From: Lewinellaceae bacterium
GTDB taxonomy: Bacteria > Bacteroidota > Bacteroidia > Chitinophagales > Saprospiraceae
DNA: 64,000 bases
NCBI GenBank assembly: GCA_024644235.1
Contig: JAHELJ010000007.1
Location: 1-64,000 of the forward strand
Reading direction: 5' to 3'
Below are positions 36,620 through 46,602 of the stretch, in pieces. Below the pieces are notes generated by a model that was not told the origin of the DNA, made no database searches, and saw only the letters and a program-made list of their open reading frames with translations. Made by a program: the position numbers and the translations under genes. Numbering within the stretch: the first letter of the stretch is position 1; each line of letters opens with the position of its first letter.

Positions 36620-38998
36620 TCATGCTCCACACGCTTCACAGGATGGGTCATCGAGACTACAAGCTATAGCCTCTGTTTCCACCATTTCGGCGCTGATAAC
36701 TGTTCCATTTTTGCTATCCACAAACTTTTGTTGATGCTTTTTGCTCAAGGTAAACTTGATCGGATCTACCGCAGCCTTTGTTCTCAGATAATACATACCT
36801 GTTTTCAAGCCTGCTTTCCAAGCGTAGAAATGCATCGATGTAAGTTTGCCAAAGTTTGCATCTTCTATGAACAGGTTTAGACTTTGGCTTTGACATATGT
36901 ATGCCCCTCGATCGGCACTCATATCGATCAGCACCTTCTGACTCAACTCGTATGCCGTTTTATAGAGAGATTTTAAGTCGGCTGGGATGGCCTCTATATT
37001 TTGTATCGATCCATTTGCTGCCATCATCTGTTCCTTCATCTCATTGTCCCATAGGTCCAATTCGATCAGATCTTTCAGTAAATGCTTGTTCACGACGATA
37101 TATTCACCACTGAGTGTACGTCGAGTATAGATATTGGAAGTATAAGGCTCAAAGCACTCATTATTACCGAGGATCTGCGAGGTAGAAGCAGTCGGCATTG
37201 GCGCCAGCAACAAGCTATTGCGAATGCCGTGCTCCTGAATATCGGCTTTTAGGCTGGCCCAGTCCCAGCGATCTGTTGGGGCCACACCCCACATATCAAA
37301 CTGTAGGACACCCTCGCTGGCAGGTGATCCTTTAAACGATTCATAGTGACCATCTCTTTTTGCCAGCGCACAACTTTCAGTGAGTGAGGCGAAGTAAATG
37401 GTCTCAAAAATATCTCGATTCAGCTGCCGGGCTTCGTCACTATCAAATGCATATCTCATCAAAATGAAAGCATCCGCCAAGCCCTGCACTCCTATACCGA
37501 TCGGACGATGTCTCATATTCGAATTCCTTGCTTCCGGAATCGGATAGTAATTGATGTCGATTACCTTATTCAAATTGCGCGTAACTACCCGAGTAATCTC
37601 GAATAACTTATCAAAGTTGAATACACCGTCTTCGACAAACTTTGGAAGCGAAAGTGAAGCCAGATTGCATACCGCCACTTCGTCCGGTGAAGTAAACTCC
37701 ATGATTTCTGTACAGAGATTACTTGAACGGATCGTGCCAAGGTTCTTCTGGTTTGATTTCTTATTGGCGGCATCCTTGTAAAGGATGTATGGAGTACCAG
37801 TCTCAATTTGGGATTCGAGTATGGCAAACCAAAGTTCTTGCGCCTTCATTGTCTTTCGTGCACGACCTTCCACCTCAAACTTCTCATACAGCTCCGTAAA
37901 TTTATCACCGTACGCATCGTAAAGTCCGGGGCATTCATTCGGACAGAATAGTGCCCAATCTCCATCTTCCTTCACACGCTGCATAAACAAGTCGGGAATC
38001 CACATGGCATAGAATAGATCCCGGGCTCTCAATTCCTCCTTACCATGATTTTTCTTCAGATCGAGAAACTCCATCACGTCAGAGTGCCATGGTTCGAGGT
38101 ATATTGCGAAGGCACCCTTCCGTTTGCCCCCGCCCTGATCTACATAACGGGCGGTGTCGTTATATACTCTGAGCATCGGTATGATCCCGTTTGAGGTTCC
38201 TCCGGTGCCCTTGATGTAACTTCCCTGCGCCCGGATATTATGAATGCTCAGTCCGATGCCCCCAGCACTTTGAGAAATCTTAGCACAACGGCTCAATGTT
38301 TCGAAAATACCCGGAATGCTGTCTTCTGTCATACTTAGTAAGAAGCATGAAGACAATTGTGGTTTCGGTGTGCATGCGTTGAACAAAGTAGGTGTCGCAT
38401 GGATAAACCACTTCTCTGACATCAGGTTGTAGGTCTCAATAGCTGCTTCCACTTCATTGCCATGGATACCAACAGCTGTTCGCATCAGCAAATGCTGTGG
38501 GCGCTCGACAACATTCCCGTTCATTTTGAGGAGGTAAGACCGCTCCAACGTCTTAAATCCAAAGTAGTCGAAGTTAAAATCTCGTGCATAGATGATAGCC
38601 GAATCCAATTTGTCACGGTGCTTTCTTATGATTTCGATGCTTTCATCAGCGATCAAGCCTGCCTTTTCCCCGGTTTCAGGATCGATATAATTATACAGAT
38701 CCTCCATCGTCTTGGAAAAAGACTTTTTGGTCTCCTTGTGCAGATTAGACATGGCAATTCTGGCTGCAAGCGACGCATAATCCGGATGAATAGCTGCCAT
38801 CGTAGCAGCCGTCTCAGCAGCCAGGTTATCCAATTCTACGGTGGTGACACCATCGTATAATCCTTGTATGACCCGCTTGGCGATCTCAATTGGGTCAACA
38901 AATTGAGAATTTAGACCGTAACATAATTTCTTGACTCGAGCTGTAATCTTGTCGAAACTAACGTTCTCCTTCTTACCGCTCCTCTTGACTACTTGCAT
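36620..38998 (-). CDS. nrdA: Class Ia ribonucleoside-diphosphate reductase, alpha subunit
   Basis: Catalytic subunit that reduces ribonucleoside diphosphates to deoxy forms. An N-terminal ATP-cone ([21 protein letters not shown]) gives allosteric control of activity. Active-site cysteines appear in [10 protein letters not shown] (near 218) and [10 protein letters not shown] (near 430), and the catalytic Asn/Glu lie around them. The C-terminal redox pair is in [13 protein letters not shown]. The length of 792 residues is typical. It lies 36 bases downstream of nrdB and is followed by an inverted repeat and a strong terminator. Confidence 0.97.
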   Translation of the reverse strand: MQVVKRSGKKENVSFDKITARVKKLCYGLNSQFVDPIEIAKRVIQGLYDGVTTVELDNLAAETAATMAAIHPDYASLAARIAMSNLHKETKKSFSKTMEDLYNYIDPETGEKAGLIADESIEIIRKHRDKLDSAIIYARDFNFDYFGFKTLERSYLLKMNGNVVERPQHLLMRTAVGIHGNEVEAAIETYNLMSEKWFIHATPTLFNACTPKPQLSSCFLLSMTEDSIPGIFETLSRCAKISQSAGGIGLSIHNIRAQGSYIKGTGGTSNGIIPMLRVYNDTARYVDQGGGKRKGAFAIYLEPWHSDVMEFLDLKKNHGKEELRARDLFYAMWIPDLFMQRVKEDGDWALFCPNECPGLYDAYGDKFTELYEKFEVEGRARKTMKAQELWFAILESQIETGTPYILYKDAANKKSNQKNLGTIRSSNLCTEIMEFTSPDEVAVCNLASLSLPKFVEDGVFNFDKLFEITRVVTRNLNKVIDINYYPIPEARNSNMRHRPIGIGVQGLADAFILMRYAFDSDEARQLNRDIFETIYFASLTESCALAKRDGHYESFKGSPASEGVLQFDMWGVAPTDRWDWASLKADIQEHGIRNSLLLAPMPTASTSQILGNNECFEPYTSNIYTRRTLSGEYIVVNKHLLKDLIELDLWDNEMKEQMMAANGSIQNIEAIPADLKSLYKTAYELSQKVLIDMSADRGAYICQSQSLNLFIEDANFGKLTSMHFYAWKAGLKTGMYYLRTKAAVDPIKFTLSKKHQQKFVDSKNGTVISAEMVETEAIACSLDDPSCEACGA

Positions 38999-39034
38999 AA
39001 TACTTCAAAGGGTTAAAGTGTGGTCGAAATAGTT

Positions 39035-40012
39035 TTAAAAGTCTTCGTCGAGCTTAAATACCTGCTTGTCCTTGTCGGCCATGACACCGGCTTTCTGATA
39101 GTCCCCAACTCTTTTCTCAAAGAAATTGGTCTTTCCTTGTAGTGAGATCATTTCCATCCAGGGGAAGGGATTTTCTGCATTGAATATTTTCTCACAACCC
39201 AACGCCAACATCAGGCGGTCGGCTACAAATTCAATGTATTGACACATCATATCAGAGTTCATCCCGATCAGGTTGACTGGCAATGCATCGGAGACAAATT
39301 CTTTTTCGATCTCAACTGCCTCGCCGATGATTTTGGCGACAGTCTCATCTGGCATACGATTTTTAACATGCTTGTTGTATAGCAGACAGGCAAAGTCACA
39401 GTGCATTCCTTCATCACGGGATATAAGTTCATTAGAGAAAGACAGCCCCGGCATCAGTCCTCTTTTCTTCAGCCAGAATATCGAACAGAAAGAACCGGAG
39501 AAAAAGATACCTTCTACTGCAGCAAAAGCAATTAATCTCTCCACAAAGCTCCCGTTCTCAATCCATCGCAATGCCCAATCAGCCTTTTGCTTCACACATG
39601 GCATGGTATCTATGGCATTCAGGCAAAAATCCTTTTCCTTAGGATCCTTTATATACGTATCAATTAAAAGAGAATAAGTCTCCGAGTGGATATTCTCCAT
39701 CATAATCTGAAAACCATAGTAAAACTTTGCTTCGGTGTACTGTACCTCTGACACAAAGTTCTCTGCGAGGTTCTCATTCACGATACCATCACTTGCGGCA
39801 AAGAAGGCAAGCACGTGCTTTATGAAATGTCTCTCATTGTCATTTAGCTTTTCGTGCCAATCCGTCAAATCCTGACTAAGGTCAATTTCTTCAGCCGTCC
39901 AGAAGCATGCCTCCTGCTTCTTGTAGAATGCCCAAATGTCGTCGTGTTGAATAGGGAAGAGTACAAATCGGTTTGGGTTGTCCGCTAAAATTGGTTCTTG
40001 ATGCATGTTCAT
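39035..40012 (-). CDS. nrdB: Class Ia ribonucleoside-diphosphate reductase, beta subunit
   Basis: Diiron protein that generates the tyrosyl radical used by NrdA. Metal-ligand segments are visible: [10 protein letters not shown] (first carboxylate), [13 protein letters not shown] (Glu/His), [11 protein letters not shown] (His ligand with the probable radical Tyr) and [14 protein letters not shown]. The C-terminus ends in acidic DEDF, the peptide that docks into NrdA. The gene order beta then alpha is common in Bacteroidota. The start at 40012 has a second in-frame ATG two codons on. Confidence 0.97.
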   Translation of the reverse strand: MNMHQEPILADNPNRFVLFPIQHDDIWAFYKKQEACFWTAEEIDLSQDLTDWHEKLNDNERHFIKHVLAFFAASDGIVNENLAENFVSEVQYTEAKFYYGFQIMMENIHSETYSLLIDTYIKDPKEKDFCLNAIDTMPCVKQKADWALRWIENGSFVERLIAFAAVEGIFFSGSFCSIFWLKKRGLMPGLSFSNELISRDEGMHCDFACLLYNKHVKNRMPDETVAKIIGEAVEIEKEFVSDALPVNLIGMNSDMMCQYIEFVADRLMLALGCEKIFNAENPFPWMEMISLQGKTNFFEKRVGDYQKAGVMADKDKQVFKLDEDF

Positions 40013-40377
40013 ATCTTTCTTTTTTTTAGTCCTTTTACAATGAGTTCCCTGATGTTTGTTCGCTTGTTACCGAAGCGAAAATTGGCCTGACTTCTCAGCC
40101 TTTATATGTCTAAAATCTATATATATAAAAATTCTAAATGCTTATCCCTCTAGGAAGGAATGGATTACGCTTTCACTTTGGATGCTCTCGATATCATATT
40201 AAAAATAAATAGTATATCTAGGAGCGAAGGCTAATTTAGATAAATCACCTTTTTGTCAACCGATTAGTTATTAACAATATGTTAGTAAAATATCTAATTT
40301 GTTGACGTTCATTATATAAGTGAATTTTGTAATGTGTGGTAGTCAGTGGAAATCTTATTTGACCTACGATATCAGGC
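40013..40377. promoter_or_regulatory. nrdBA upstream region
   Basis: This 365-base gap lies between the end of corA and the start of nrdB, both on the minus strand, so it should hold the nrdBA promoter. It is AT-rich with a TCTATATATATA tract near 40117-40128 and an imperfect palindrome TAACA-ATA-TGTTA at 40272-40284. Neither matches an NrdR box well. No gene or RNA is recognised. Confidence 0.35.
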
Positions 40378-41328
40378 TCAAAACAGACGTCGGCTGCGAA
40401 AGAACCAGGCCAAAATCAAACTCAGTATAATTGAAATAACTACGACTAGGAGAAACCCATAACGCGAGTTTGCCAGAGGAAGCCATTCAAAGTTCATCCC
40501 ATAGTAGGAGGCAACGAGAGTAGGCACCATCAGTATGATCGTAATCAAGGTGAGTCGTTGGATGACGTAATTTAGATTATTTGATATGATGCTGGCGTAC
40601 GCCTCCATCGTACCATTAAGAATGTTGGTATGAACATTGGCCATTTCCAAAGCCTGGCTATTGTCGATGATCACATCCTCAAATAAGTCGATCAGATCCT
40701 CATCACCTCCGATCTTCAAGAGATCTGTCCGCTTCATCTTCATCTTTAGTAAATCATTGGCACTGAGAGAGTTTACAAAGTAGACCAAACTCTTTTCTAT
40801 CCGCAGGAGCTGTTTCAGATCTGAACTCCTACTCGAGTCGTAAAGCTCCTGTTCATAAATATTGCGCTGTAAGTTTAGTTTCTTGAGGCAGGCTAGGAAC
40901 CGGAAGACAATTTGCTCGAAAAGTTGCAAGACAAATCTTTTTTCATCGGAAGGATTGAAGTTCTTTACTCTACCTTCAAGGAAAACAGACAGTACTGGAT
41001 TGTCCCTTGACGAGATTGTTAGTAGGTTTTCTGGGGTGAGTATGATGCCTATAGGTACTGTCAGGTAGATAGCCTCATTTTCCTGCACGTTTTCATTAAG
41101 TAAAGGAGTATTCACCAGAATGAGCCGGGAATCGTCCTCCCGCTCGTACCGCGATCGTTCATCGATATCGAGAGAGTCGGTCAGGAAATCAAGAGGAATT
41201 TCTAATTCTTTGGAGAGTCCGTCGAGTTCATTTGGCCCGATCGGGGGCACTACGTTAATCCAGCAAGACGGAACCCGCTCGGGTATTTCCACAATCTTGC
41301 CATCCTGTTTGAGGTAGTATTGTATCAT
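40378..41328 (-). CDS. corA: CorA-family magnesium/divalent cation channel
   Basis: Homopentameric inner-membrane Mg2+ channel. The cytoplasmic N-terminal domain of about 250 residues ends in a long stalk helix. Two C-terminal membrane helices flank the signature YYGMNFEWLP near residue 280; the Gly-Met-Asn triplet forms the ion entrance. The protein ends in a short basic tail (FFRSRRLF). The length of 316 residues is normal. It lies 102 bases downstream of the metallopeptidase gene on the same strand. Confidence 0.95.
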   Translation of the reverse strand: MIQYYLKQDGKIVEIPERVPSCWINVVPPIGPNELDGLSKELEIPLDFLTDSLDIDERSRYEREDDSRLILVNTPLLNENVQENEAIYLTVPIGIILTPENLLTISSRDNPVLSVFLEGRVKNFNPSDEKRFVLQLFEQIVFRFLACLKKLNLQRNIYEQELYDSSRSSDLKQLLRIEKSLVYFVNSLSANDLLKMKMKRTDLLKIGGDEDLIDLFEDVIIDNSQALEMANVHTNILNGTMEAYASIISNNLNYVIQRLTLITIILMVPTLVASYYGMNFEWLPLANSRYGFLLVVVISIILSLILAWFFRSRRLF

Positions 41329-41430
41329 GGCACGACGCGTATTCCATTCTTAGAATTAGATGATTGCGGTCCAAACTTACATATTATTTCGGGAAGGAGG
41401 CTTCCAGCTTCCAGTGTTCACCATTGGTAA

Positions 41431-42186
41431 TCAAGCCGCTGTGTTCCGAATATCTTCTACCAGGTGCTCGAATACCCAAAGATCATCACTGGTGATATTG
41501 CCCCACCTGGCGCTCTTGCCCTGTTGTATCCTACTATAGTCAGCTAGAATGTCTCCCTGTTGCTCGAGATTGAAATGTTGCAATCCTCTGCCTGTACGAA
41601 TGGCAAGAAGTAGATTGGGCAATCCTCCATAATTATATCCTTCTTCAGAAAACTGAGCACGAAGAGCTCTAGGTATGTAAACAGAGCCCAACTTATGATA
41701 TTGCCAGACATGAGCCATCTCATGCACAAATAGCTCTGACGGCAGCTCTCCCCAACAATTAATGGTACTACCACTGACATAGGCAAATCCATGAGTTCGG
41801 GGACCCAGAAATGCAAATTCGTCGATCCTGATGCGGGCCAGATTGACGCTCCTGCCAAAGATGCGGCTAACTGTAGCCCTTTCTGTGCTCGTGAGTGGGC
41901 GACTATTGAACTTCACCACGTCGCAGACTGTTTCATAGATCTCCCCCACCCCGATTATATCCATGATATAGAATATCAGTTCAATGATCCAAAAGAAATG
42001 CTCATTAAAACTGAGAACCCGGGAAGGACTTCTCTTTATTTCGACAAAAGGTTTGATGAAATGACGAAAGATCCGCTCTACCCGAACCGGCAGAAAACGA
42101 ATGATGTGGAACACTCTGACTACAATACCTTCAAATTTGGCATAGCAGAGTACGGCAAAACTTGGACTCTGACTTTCCGTCATCAA
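41431..42186 (-). CDS. DUF4157-like zinc metallopeptidase
   Basis: Unusual protein of 251 residues. Residues 155-159 are HEMAH inside LFVHEMAHVWQY, a zincin HExxH motif. The preceding segment (FGRSVNLARIRIDEFAFLG ... GSTINCWG) resembles the DUF4157/eCIS-core family, in which Val-Arg-Ile strands lead to the HExxH helix. The N-terminal half (about 20-90) is hydrophobic and aromatic with possible membrane segments but no classical signal peptide. Its start codon overlaps the stop of the LolE-like permease gene in ATGA, so the two are translationally coupled. Role not known. Confidence 0.65.
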   Translation of the reverse strand: MMTESQSPSFAVLCYAKFEGIVVRVFHIIRFLPVRVERIFRHFIKPFVEIKRSPSRVLSFNEHFFWIIELIFYIMDIIGVGEIYETVCDVVKFNSRPLTSTERATVSRIFGRSVNLARIRIDEFAFLGPRTHGFAYVSGSTINCWGELPSELFVHEMAHVWQYHKLGSVYIPRALRAQFSEEGYNYGGLPNLLLAIRTGRGLQHFNLEQQGDILADYSRIQQGKSARWGNITSDDLWVFEHLVEDIRNTAA

Positions 42187-43484
42187 CTAAATCTAATCGC
42201 CTTACTGGGTGAAATTCTGCTGATCAGGTAGGAGGGCAAAATTAAGAATAATATGGTGACTATGAGAGTACCTATATTGATGAGAATGATCATCGGTATG
42301 TCAAATTGTATCGGCGCTACTGCCAGATAATAATCTTCTTCTCTCAATTTGACTAGTTCGAAATGCTTTTGTAGAAAACCCAGGGTAATCCCCAGAATAT
42401 TCCCCATAAGCAAACCCCTAATGAGAATACGCGAAGATTGCCTTACAAAAATTTGCCGCACCTGCCAATTATTCGATCCCAGTGCCTTGAGGATACCAAT
42501 CATATTAGTACGCTCCAGAATCAGTATGAGCATCGTAGTGATCATGTTTACCACGCATACTATTAGCATTAGCGAAAGGATTATGGTCTCGTTTATGTTT
42601 TGAAGATCCAACCAATCAAAAATTGAGCTTGATCTTTCCCTTACTGTTTGTGTGTAGATTTCCGGAGGTAGCACATCCTGATAAATGTAGTCATTGATCA
42701 CATTCAGATCATCGATATCATCCAACAGTATTTCCACTCCACTAACTTGGTTCGGGTTCCACTGCAATACCCTTTGGAGGTGATCGAGGTGTACAAAAGC
42801 TATCTTTCTGTCGTATTCCGCCAGGCCGGTTTTATAGATTCCCACTACCTGAAACCGTCTGGGGATCTGCCGGCCATCTCGAATAAAATGTATGATGACC
42901 TGCTGATCAACCGAAAGATGTAGCCGGTTGGCAGTGATCTGTGATATGGTGATTTCAGTAGTAGGTGTAGAATCCGAAAGAGAAATTCCCCTTCCTTCTA
43001 CCAGATATTCCTGAAAAAAATCCGGATTAAAATCCTCTCCCACACCTTTCAAGATTAAGCCTTCAAAGTCATCGTTGGCAGTGATTACTCCCGGATACTG
43101 AACGTAGCGATAGGCAAGCCTGACGCCACCTTTGGTCCGCTTTGTGCGCCTGCTATTGATTCTGATGCCAAAGACTTCCCTTTGCTCACCGTAATACACA
43201 TGGTCAATATCGTAAAGGGAATCAATGAGATCGGGGTCGTACTCTATTGGTATGGCTTCAAAAGATGGAGTTATGAAGGCATCGGTAATTTGAATATGTC
43301 CCCAAAAATCAAAAATCTTCTGGCTGATCTCTTTCTTGAAGCCATTAATCAAGGCTGAGGCCAGGATCATTACTGCAATGCTTAATGCCACGGAAGCAAT
43401 CGCAATCTGTATAATAACCCTCGAGAACGATTTCGTACTTGAAGAGGTTCGAAGCCTGGATGCTATAAACTGATCAAATCGCAT
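42183..43484 (-). CDS. LolC/LolE-type ABC transporter permease (FtsX domain)
   Basis: Inner-membrane permease of the MacB/FtsX superfamily, like the subunits of the lipoprotein-releasing LolCDE complex. One N-terminal helix (IAIASVALSIAVMILASALI), a large periplasmic domain (about 60-260) and three C-terminal helices (SLMLIVCVVNMITTMLIL, GLLMGNILGITLGF, ILINIGTLIVTILFLIL) are seen. No ATPase gene is adjacent, as is usual for this family in Bacteroidota. I chose the ATG at 43484 (MRFDQFIASRL), the typical family start; the longer frame to 43622 would crowd the tyrS promoter. Confidence 0.88.
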   Translation of the reverse strand: MRFDQFIASRLRTSSSTKSFSRVIIQIAIASVALSIAVMILASALINGFKKEISQKIFDFWGHIQITDAFITPSFEAIPIEYDPDLIDSLYDIDHVYYGEQREVFGIRINSRRTKRTKGGVRLAYRYVQYPGVITANDDFEGLILKGVGEDFNPDFFQEYLVEGRGISLSDSTPTTEITISQITANRLHLSVDQQVIIHFIRDGRQIPRRFQVVGIYKTGLAEYDRKIAFVHLDHLQRVLQWNPNQVSGVEILLDDIDDLNVINDYIYQDVLPPEIYTQTVRERSSSIFDWLDLQNINETIILSLMLIVCVVNMITTMLILILERTNMIGILKALGSNNWQVRQIFVRQSSRILIRGLLMGNILGITLGFLQKHFELVKLREEDYYLAVAPIQFDIPMIILINIGTLIVTILFLILPSYLISRISPSKAIRFS

Positions 43485-43631
43485 AGAAGGTGATCCAAAG
43501 TAATCCTTTTTTGGTTGAATGAAGCGGTTGGAATTTTCTCTTCTTCTACCGGGCATGATCGTCCTACCCCACTTATTAACTTCAATTCTCGAAGTCCATA
43601 TTATTTTATTTTTACCCCTCAAATCAATCTA

Positions 43632-44906
43632 ATGGATTTCATCAGTGAGTTGCGATGGAGAGGTATGTTGCAGGACATAACTGAAGGGGTGGAAGAAGCT
43701 CTTGGCCAAGCAAGTGTATGTGGTTATATCGGATTTGATCCCACGGCTCCTTCCCTGACCATTGGCAACTATGTTCAAGTTATGATTCTGCATTTTTTCC
43801 AGCAAGCCGGGCATACCCCTATCGTGCTGATGGGTGGAGCCACGGGCAGGGTTGGTGATCCTTCAGGAAAGGACAAGGAACGTGAACTATTGGATGAAGA
43901 TATCCTGGAGAAAAACTTAAGCCACCAGATGGCCCAGTTTCATAGTCTTTTGAATTTTGAGTCGGGTGAAAACCGGGCAATCATGGTGAATAACGTGGAC
44001 TTCTATAAAGAGATGAATGTTCTGACTTTTCTTCGTGACGTGGGAAAAACCCTGACTGTAAATTATATGTTGGCCAAGGATTCGGTGAAAAACCGGCTTG
44101 ATAAGGGTATTTCTTTCACTGAGTTTAGCTACCAACTTTTACAAGCATATGACTTCCTGTGTCTTTATAGAGATAAGAATTGTCTGATTCAAATGGGAGG
44201 TTCAGATCAGTGGGGTAACATTACTTCGGGCACTGAGTTTATACGCCGGCATGTGGGAGGAAAAGCATATGCTATTACCACGCCTTTGCTGACCAAAGCA
44301 GATGGAAGCAAGTTTGGAAAATCAACTGAAGGCAATATCTGGCTTGATCCGAATATGACAAGTCCTTATAAATTCTATCAGTTTTGGATCAACTCAGATG
44401 ACCGTGACATTGGGAGATTTCTTCGCTACTTCTCCTTCAGGAAGCAAGATGAAATTGAGGCATTAGAAGCTGAATTTAAAGATGATCTGCAGCAGCTTAA
44501 GAAGGTATTGGCCGAGGAGATAACCCGTCGAATCCATGGAAACGAAAACTATGAAGCAGTCATGACCGTCTCCGAACTGTTATTCAATAGAAAAGCAGAC
44601 CGAAGCTTCCTCGAGAAAATCAACTCAAAGCAATGGAGAGCAGTGGCAGACGAAATTCCCAGTCACCAGGTGTCTAAAACTGTGTTTTCAGCCGGCATCA
44701 ATGTCGTGGACTTCCTTGCTGAGACCACCTCGATCGTGGGATCAAAGGGAGATGCACGACGCGCGATCAAGGGAAACGCCATCAGTATAAACAAAGTAAA
44801 GATATCTGACTTCGAGGCGGTAATCGATCAGCATCAGTTGCTACATGGGCAGTACTTAATGATAGAGAACGGCAAGAAAAACAAATATCTGGTGGAAGCT
44901 ATCTAA
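43632..44906 (+). CDS. tyrS: Tyrosyl-tRNA synthetase with a degenerate HIGH motif
   Basis: Charges tRNA(Tyr). The typical Bacteroidota start MDFISELRWRGM, the tyrosine pocket (YQLLQAYDFLCLY, QMGGSDQWGNI) and the KMSKS-type loop KADGSKFGKS are all present, and the C-terminal S4 RNA-binding domain follows (SKGDARRAIKGNAISIN). The HIGH signature reads TIGN (residues 43-46, in PTAPSLTIGNYV) instead of HIGH, replacing both ATP-phosphate-contacting histidines. The length of 424 residues is normal. The frame is open further upstream, but homology begins at the ATG at 43632. Confidence 0.93.
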   Translation: MDFISELRWRGMLQDITEGVEEALGQASVCGYIGFDPTAPSLTIGNYVQVMILHFFQQAGHTPIVLMGGATGRVGDPSGKDKERELLDEDILEKNLSHQMAQFHSLLNFESGENRAIMVNNVDFYKEMNVLTFLRDVGKTLTVNYMLAKDSVKNRLDKGISFTEFSYQLLQAYDFLCLYRDKNCLIQMGGSDQWGNITSGTEFIRRHVGGKAYAITTPLLTKADGSKFGKSTEGNIWLDPNMTSPYKFYQFWINSDDRDIGRFLRYFSFRKQDEIEALEAEFKDDLQQLKKVLAEEITRRIHGNENYEAVMTVSELLFNRKADRSFLEKINSKQWRAVADEIPSHQVSKTVFSAGINVVDFLAETTSIVGSKGDARRAIKGNAISINKVKISDFEAVIDQHQLLHGQYLMIENGKKNKYLVEAI

Positions 44907-44919
44907 AATTGTAAACGCA

Positions 44920-46035
44920 GTGAAGAGAATAAGTCGAAAAAAGTTTATGAGAAATACTGCGATCGGACTTGCATCAGGAGCGGTATTAGGTAGTGGCTGT
45001 CAACCCACACAGACAGAGACCCAGGTTTCTGAGATTGACCCAAACCGAAAGTACCGGTGGAACATGGTAACCACCTGGCCTCCCAATTTTCCAATTATCG
45101 GAGAAGGCTGTGAGCGCTTTGCTGAATGGATAAATCAGATGTCTGGAGGACGACTTCAGATCAGAGTGTACGGAGGTGGAGAGTTGATACCCCCTTTGGA
45201 GGCTTTTGATGCTGTTAGTACTGGTACCGCCCAATTAGCACATGGATCTGCCTACTATTGGGCCGGTAAGATTCCGGCAGCTCAATTTTTTGCTTCCGTT
45301 CCCTTTGGTATGAATGCCCAACAGGTTAACGCCTGGATATTGAAGGGAGGGGGATTGGAGCTATGGAGAGAAATCTATGAAGATTTTGATCTGGTTCCAT
45401 TCTTAGCGGGCAACACCATTGCCCAGATGGGCGGATGGTTTAATCGAGAGATAAACAGCATCTCCGATCTTAAAGGCTTGAAAATGCGGATCCCGGGACT
45501 TGGCAGCCGGGTGTTTGAGAAAGCGGGAGGATCTGCTGTGTTGAGTGCAGGAAGTGAAATCTACACAAATCTCGAGAGAGGAGTGATCGATGCGACAGAG
45601 TGGATTGGTCCCTATCATGACTATCTAATGGGTTTTCATAAGATCGCCAAGTATTACTATAGCCCGGGCTGGCACGAGGCCGGTACCGCATTGGAATTGA
45701 TTATAAATAAATCCATTTATGACGAGCTCTCACCTGATCTACAAGAGATCATTGCATCCGCGGCGGGAAGACTAAATCAGGAGATGATGGCAGAAATGGA
45801 AGTGAAGAATTCCGAATATTTGGAACTGATCCGAAGTGAAGCTGAAGTGGAAATTCGAAAGTTTCCCGATGAGGTCCTGGAAGTGCTGAAAGCAAAAACG
45901 AGTGAGATTATCCGCGAAATGACATCAAATGATCCTCTCAGTGCCCGCGTGTATGAATCATTTCGCAAGTTCAAAGAGATCAACAAACCATGGAGTGATC
46001 TTACCGAAAGAGTGTTCTACACTGAAATCGCATAG
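44920..46035 (+). CDS. TakP-like TRAP transporter substrate-binding lipoprotein
   Basis: Periplasmic solute-binding protein of the DctP family, subgroup similar to TakP (alpha-keto acids). It has a twin-Arg-like basic start (RISRKKFMRN) and a lipobox LGSGC near residue 27, so it is probably a lipoprotein. Family segments are WNMVTTWPPNFPIIGEG, GGWFNREINSISDLKGLKMR, IDATEWIGPYHDYLMGF and YYYSPGWHEAG. Start is GTG, 13 bases after tyrS. No DctQ or DctM membrane subunits are present in the window, so the binding protein is an orphan here. Confidence 0.9.
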   Translation: MKRISRKKFMRNTAIGLASGAVLGSGCQPTQTETQVSEIDPNRKYRWNMVTTWPPNFPIIGEGCERFAEWINQMSGGRLQIRVYGGGELIPPLEAFDAVSTGTAQLAHGSAYYWAGKIPAAQFFASVPFGMNAQQVNAWILKGGGLELWREIYEDFDLVPFLAGNTIAQMGGWFNREINSISDLKGLKMRIPGLGSRVFEKAGGSAVLSAGSEIYTNLERGVIDATEWIGPYHDYLMGFHKIAKYYYSPGWHEAGTALELIINKSIYDELSPDLQEIIASAAGRLNQEMMAEMEVKNSEYLELIRSEAEVEIRKFPDEVLEVLKAKTSEIIREMTSNDPLSARVYESFRKFKEINKPWSDLTERVFYTEIA

Positions 46036-46057
46036 CCTTAAGGTTGCAAACGTTCTC

Positions 46058-46528
46058 ATGACACGTACTCAGTATCGCAAAGTAAAGTCCTCCATCCAGC
46101 GACACCCACATTCAGCCAAGAAGGTCTTTCCCCTTCTATGTCCGGTCAGAGAAAAAGACTGGGTGCCCGGGTGGCAATACCGAATGATATATAGTAGATC
46201 CGGACTAATCGAACCCGGCTGCATTTTCGCCACTCCCCACCATGGTGATCAGGAGACAATCTGGTATGTGACTCTTCATGATCCCTTTCAGTATCAGGTA
46301 GGGTTTGTACGTCTCACACCGACAGAGACAGTCGTGAGCATCGGCATTCAGTTGATCGAGACTTCTGACCAATCATGTGAAAGTCATATTACCTATGAGT
46401 ATACTGCCCTCCATGAAGCCTCAGCTCAATCCTTACGTGAGCACTTGGACCGTGATTTTGCAGAACAGATGGCTGTATGGGAAAGCTGTCTTAATATATT
46501 TCTTGCACAGACCAGCGAATCAGAGTAG
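46058..46528 (+). CDS. SRPBCC-fold protein
   Basis: Predicted START/SRPBCC-like protein of 156 residues that would bind a hydrophobic ligand. The pattern FPLLCPVREKDWVPGWQYRMIYS near residue 27 (core CPVREKDWVPGW) is typical of a small family of uncharacterised proteins, and ITYEYTALHEAS near residue 113 is the late strand. The open frame extends upstream into the TRAP gene, but the ATG at 46058 lies just after that gene's stop and fits the fold. Function unknown; likely cotranscribed with the TRAP protein. Confidence 0.75.
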   Translation: MTRTQYRKVKSSIQRHPHSAKKVFPLLCPVREKDWVPGWQYRMIYSRSGLIEPGCIFATPHHGDQETIWYVTLHDPFQYQVGFVRLTPTETVVSIGIQLIETSDQSCESHITYEYTALHEASAQSLREHLDRDFAEQMAVWESCLNIFLAQTSESE

Positions 46529-46602
46529 TCTCCAAGCCTTTTACTTAAATTGGGAACAGATCGTTTCTTGTTGATACATATTTTACAAATTCCATTTTAA
46601 GT

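Noticed and set aside
40111-40130. NrdR box upstream of nrdBA
   Set aside because: The TCTATATATATA tract resembles only half of the NrdR palindrome, and no second box at the usual spacing was found.
45929-46057. Longer form of the SRPBCC protein overlapping the TRAP gene
   Set aside because: The extra residues lie in the coding region of the upstream gene in another frame and do not look like part of the fold; the ATG at 46058 follows the upstream stop.
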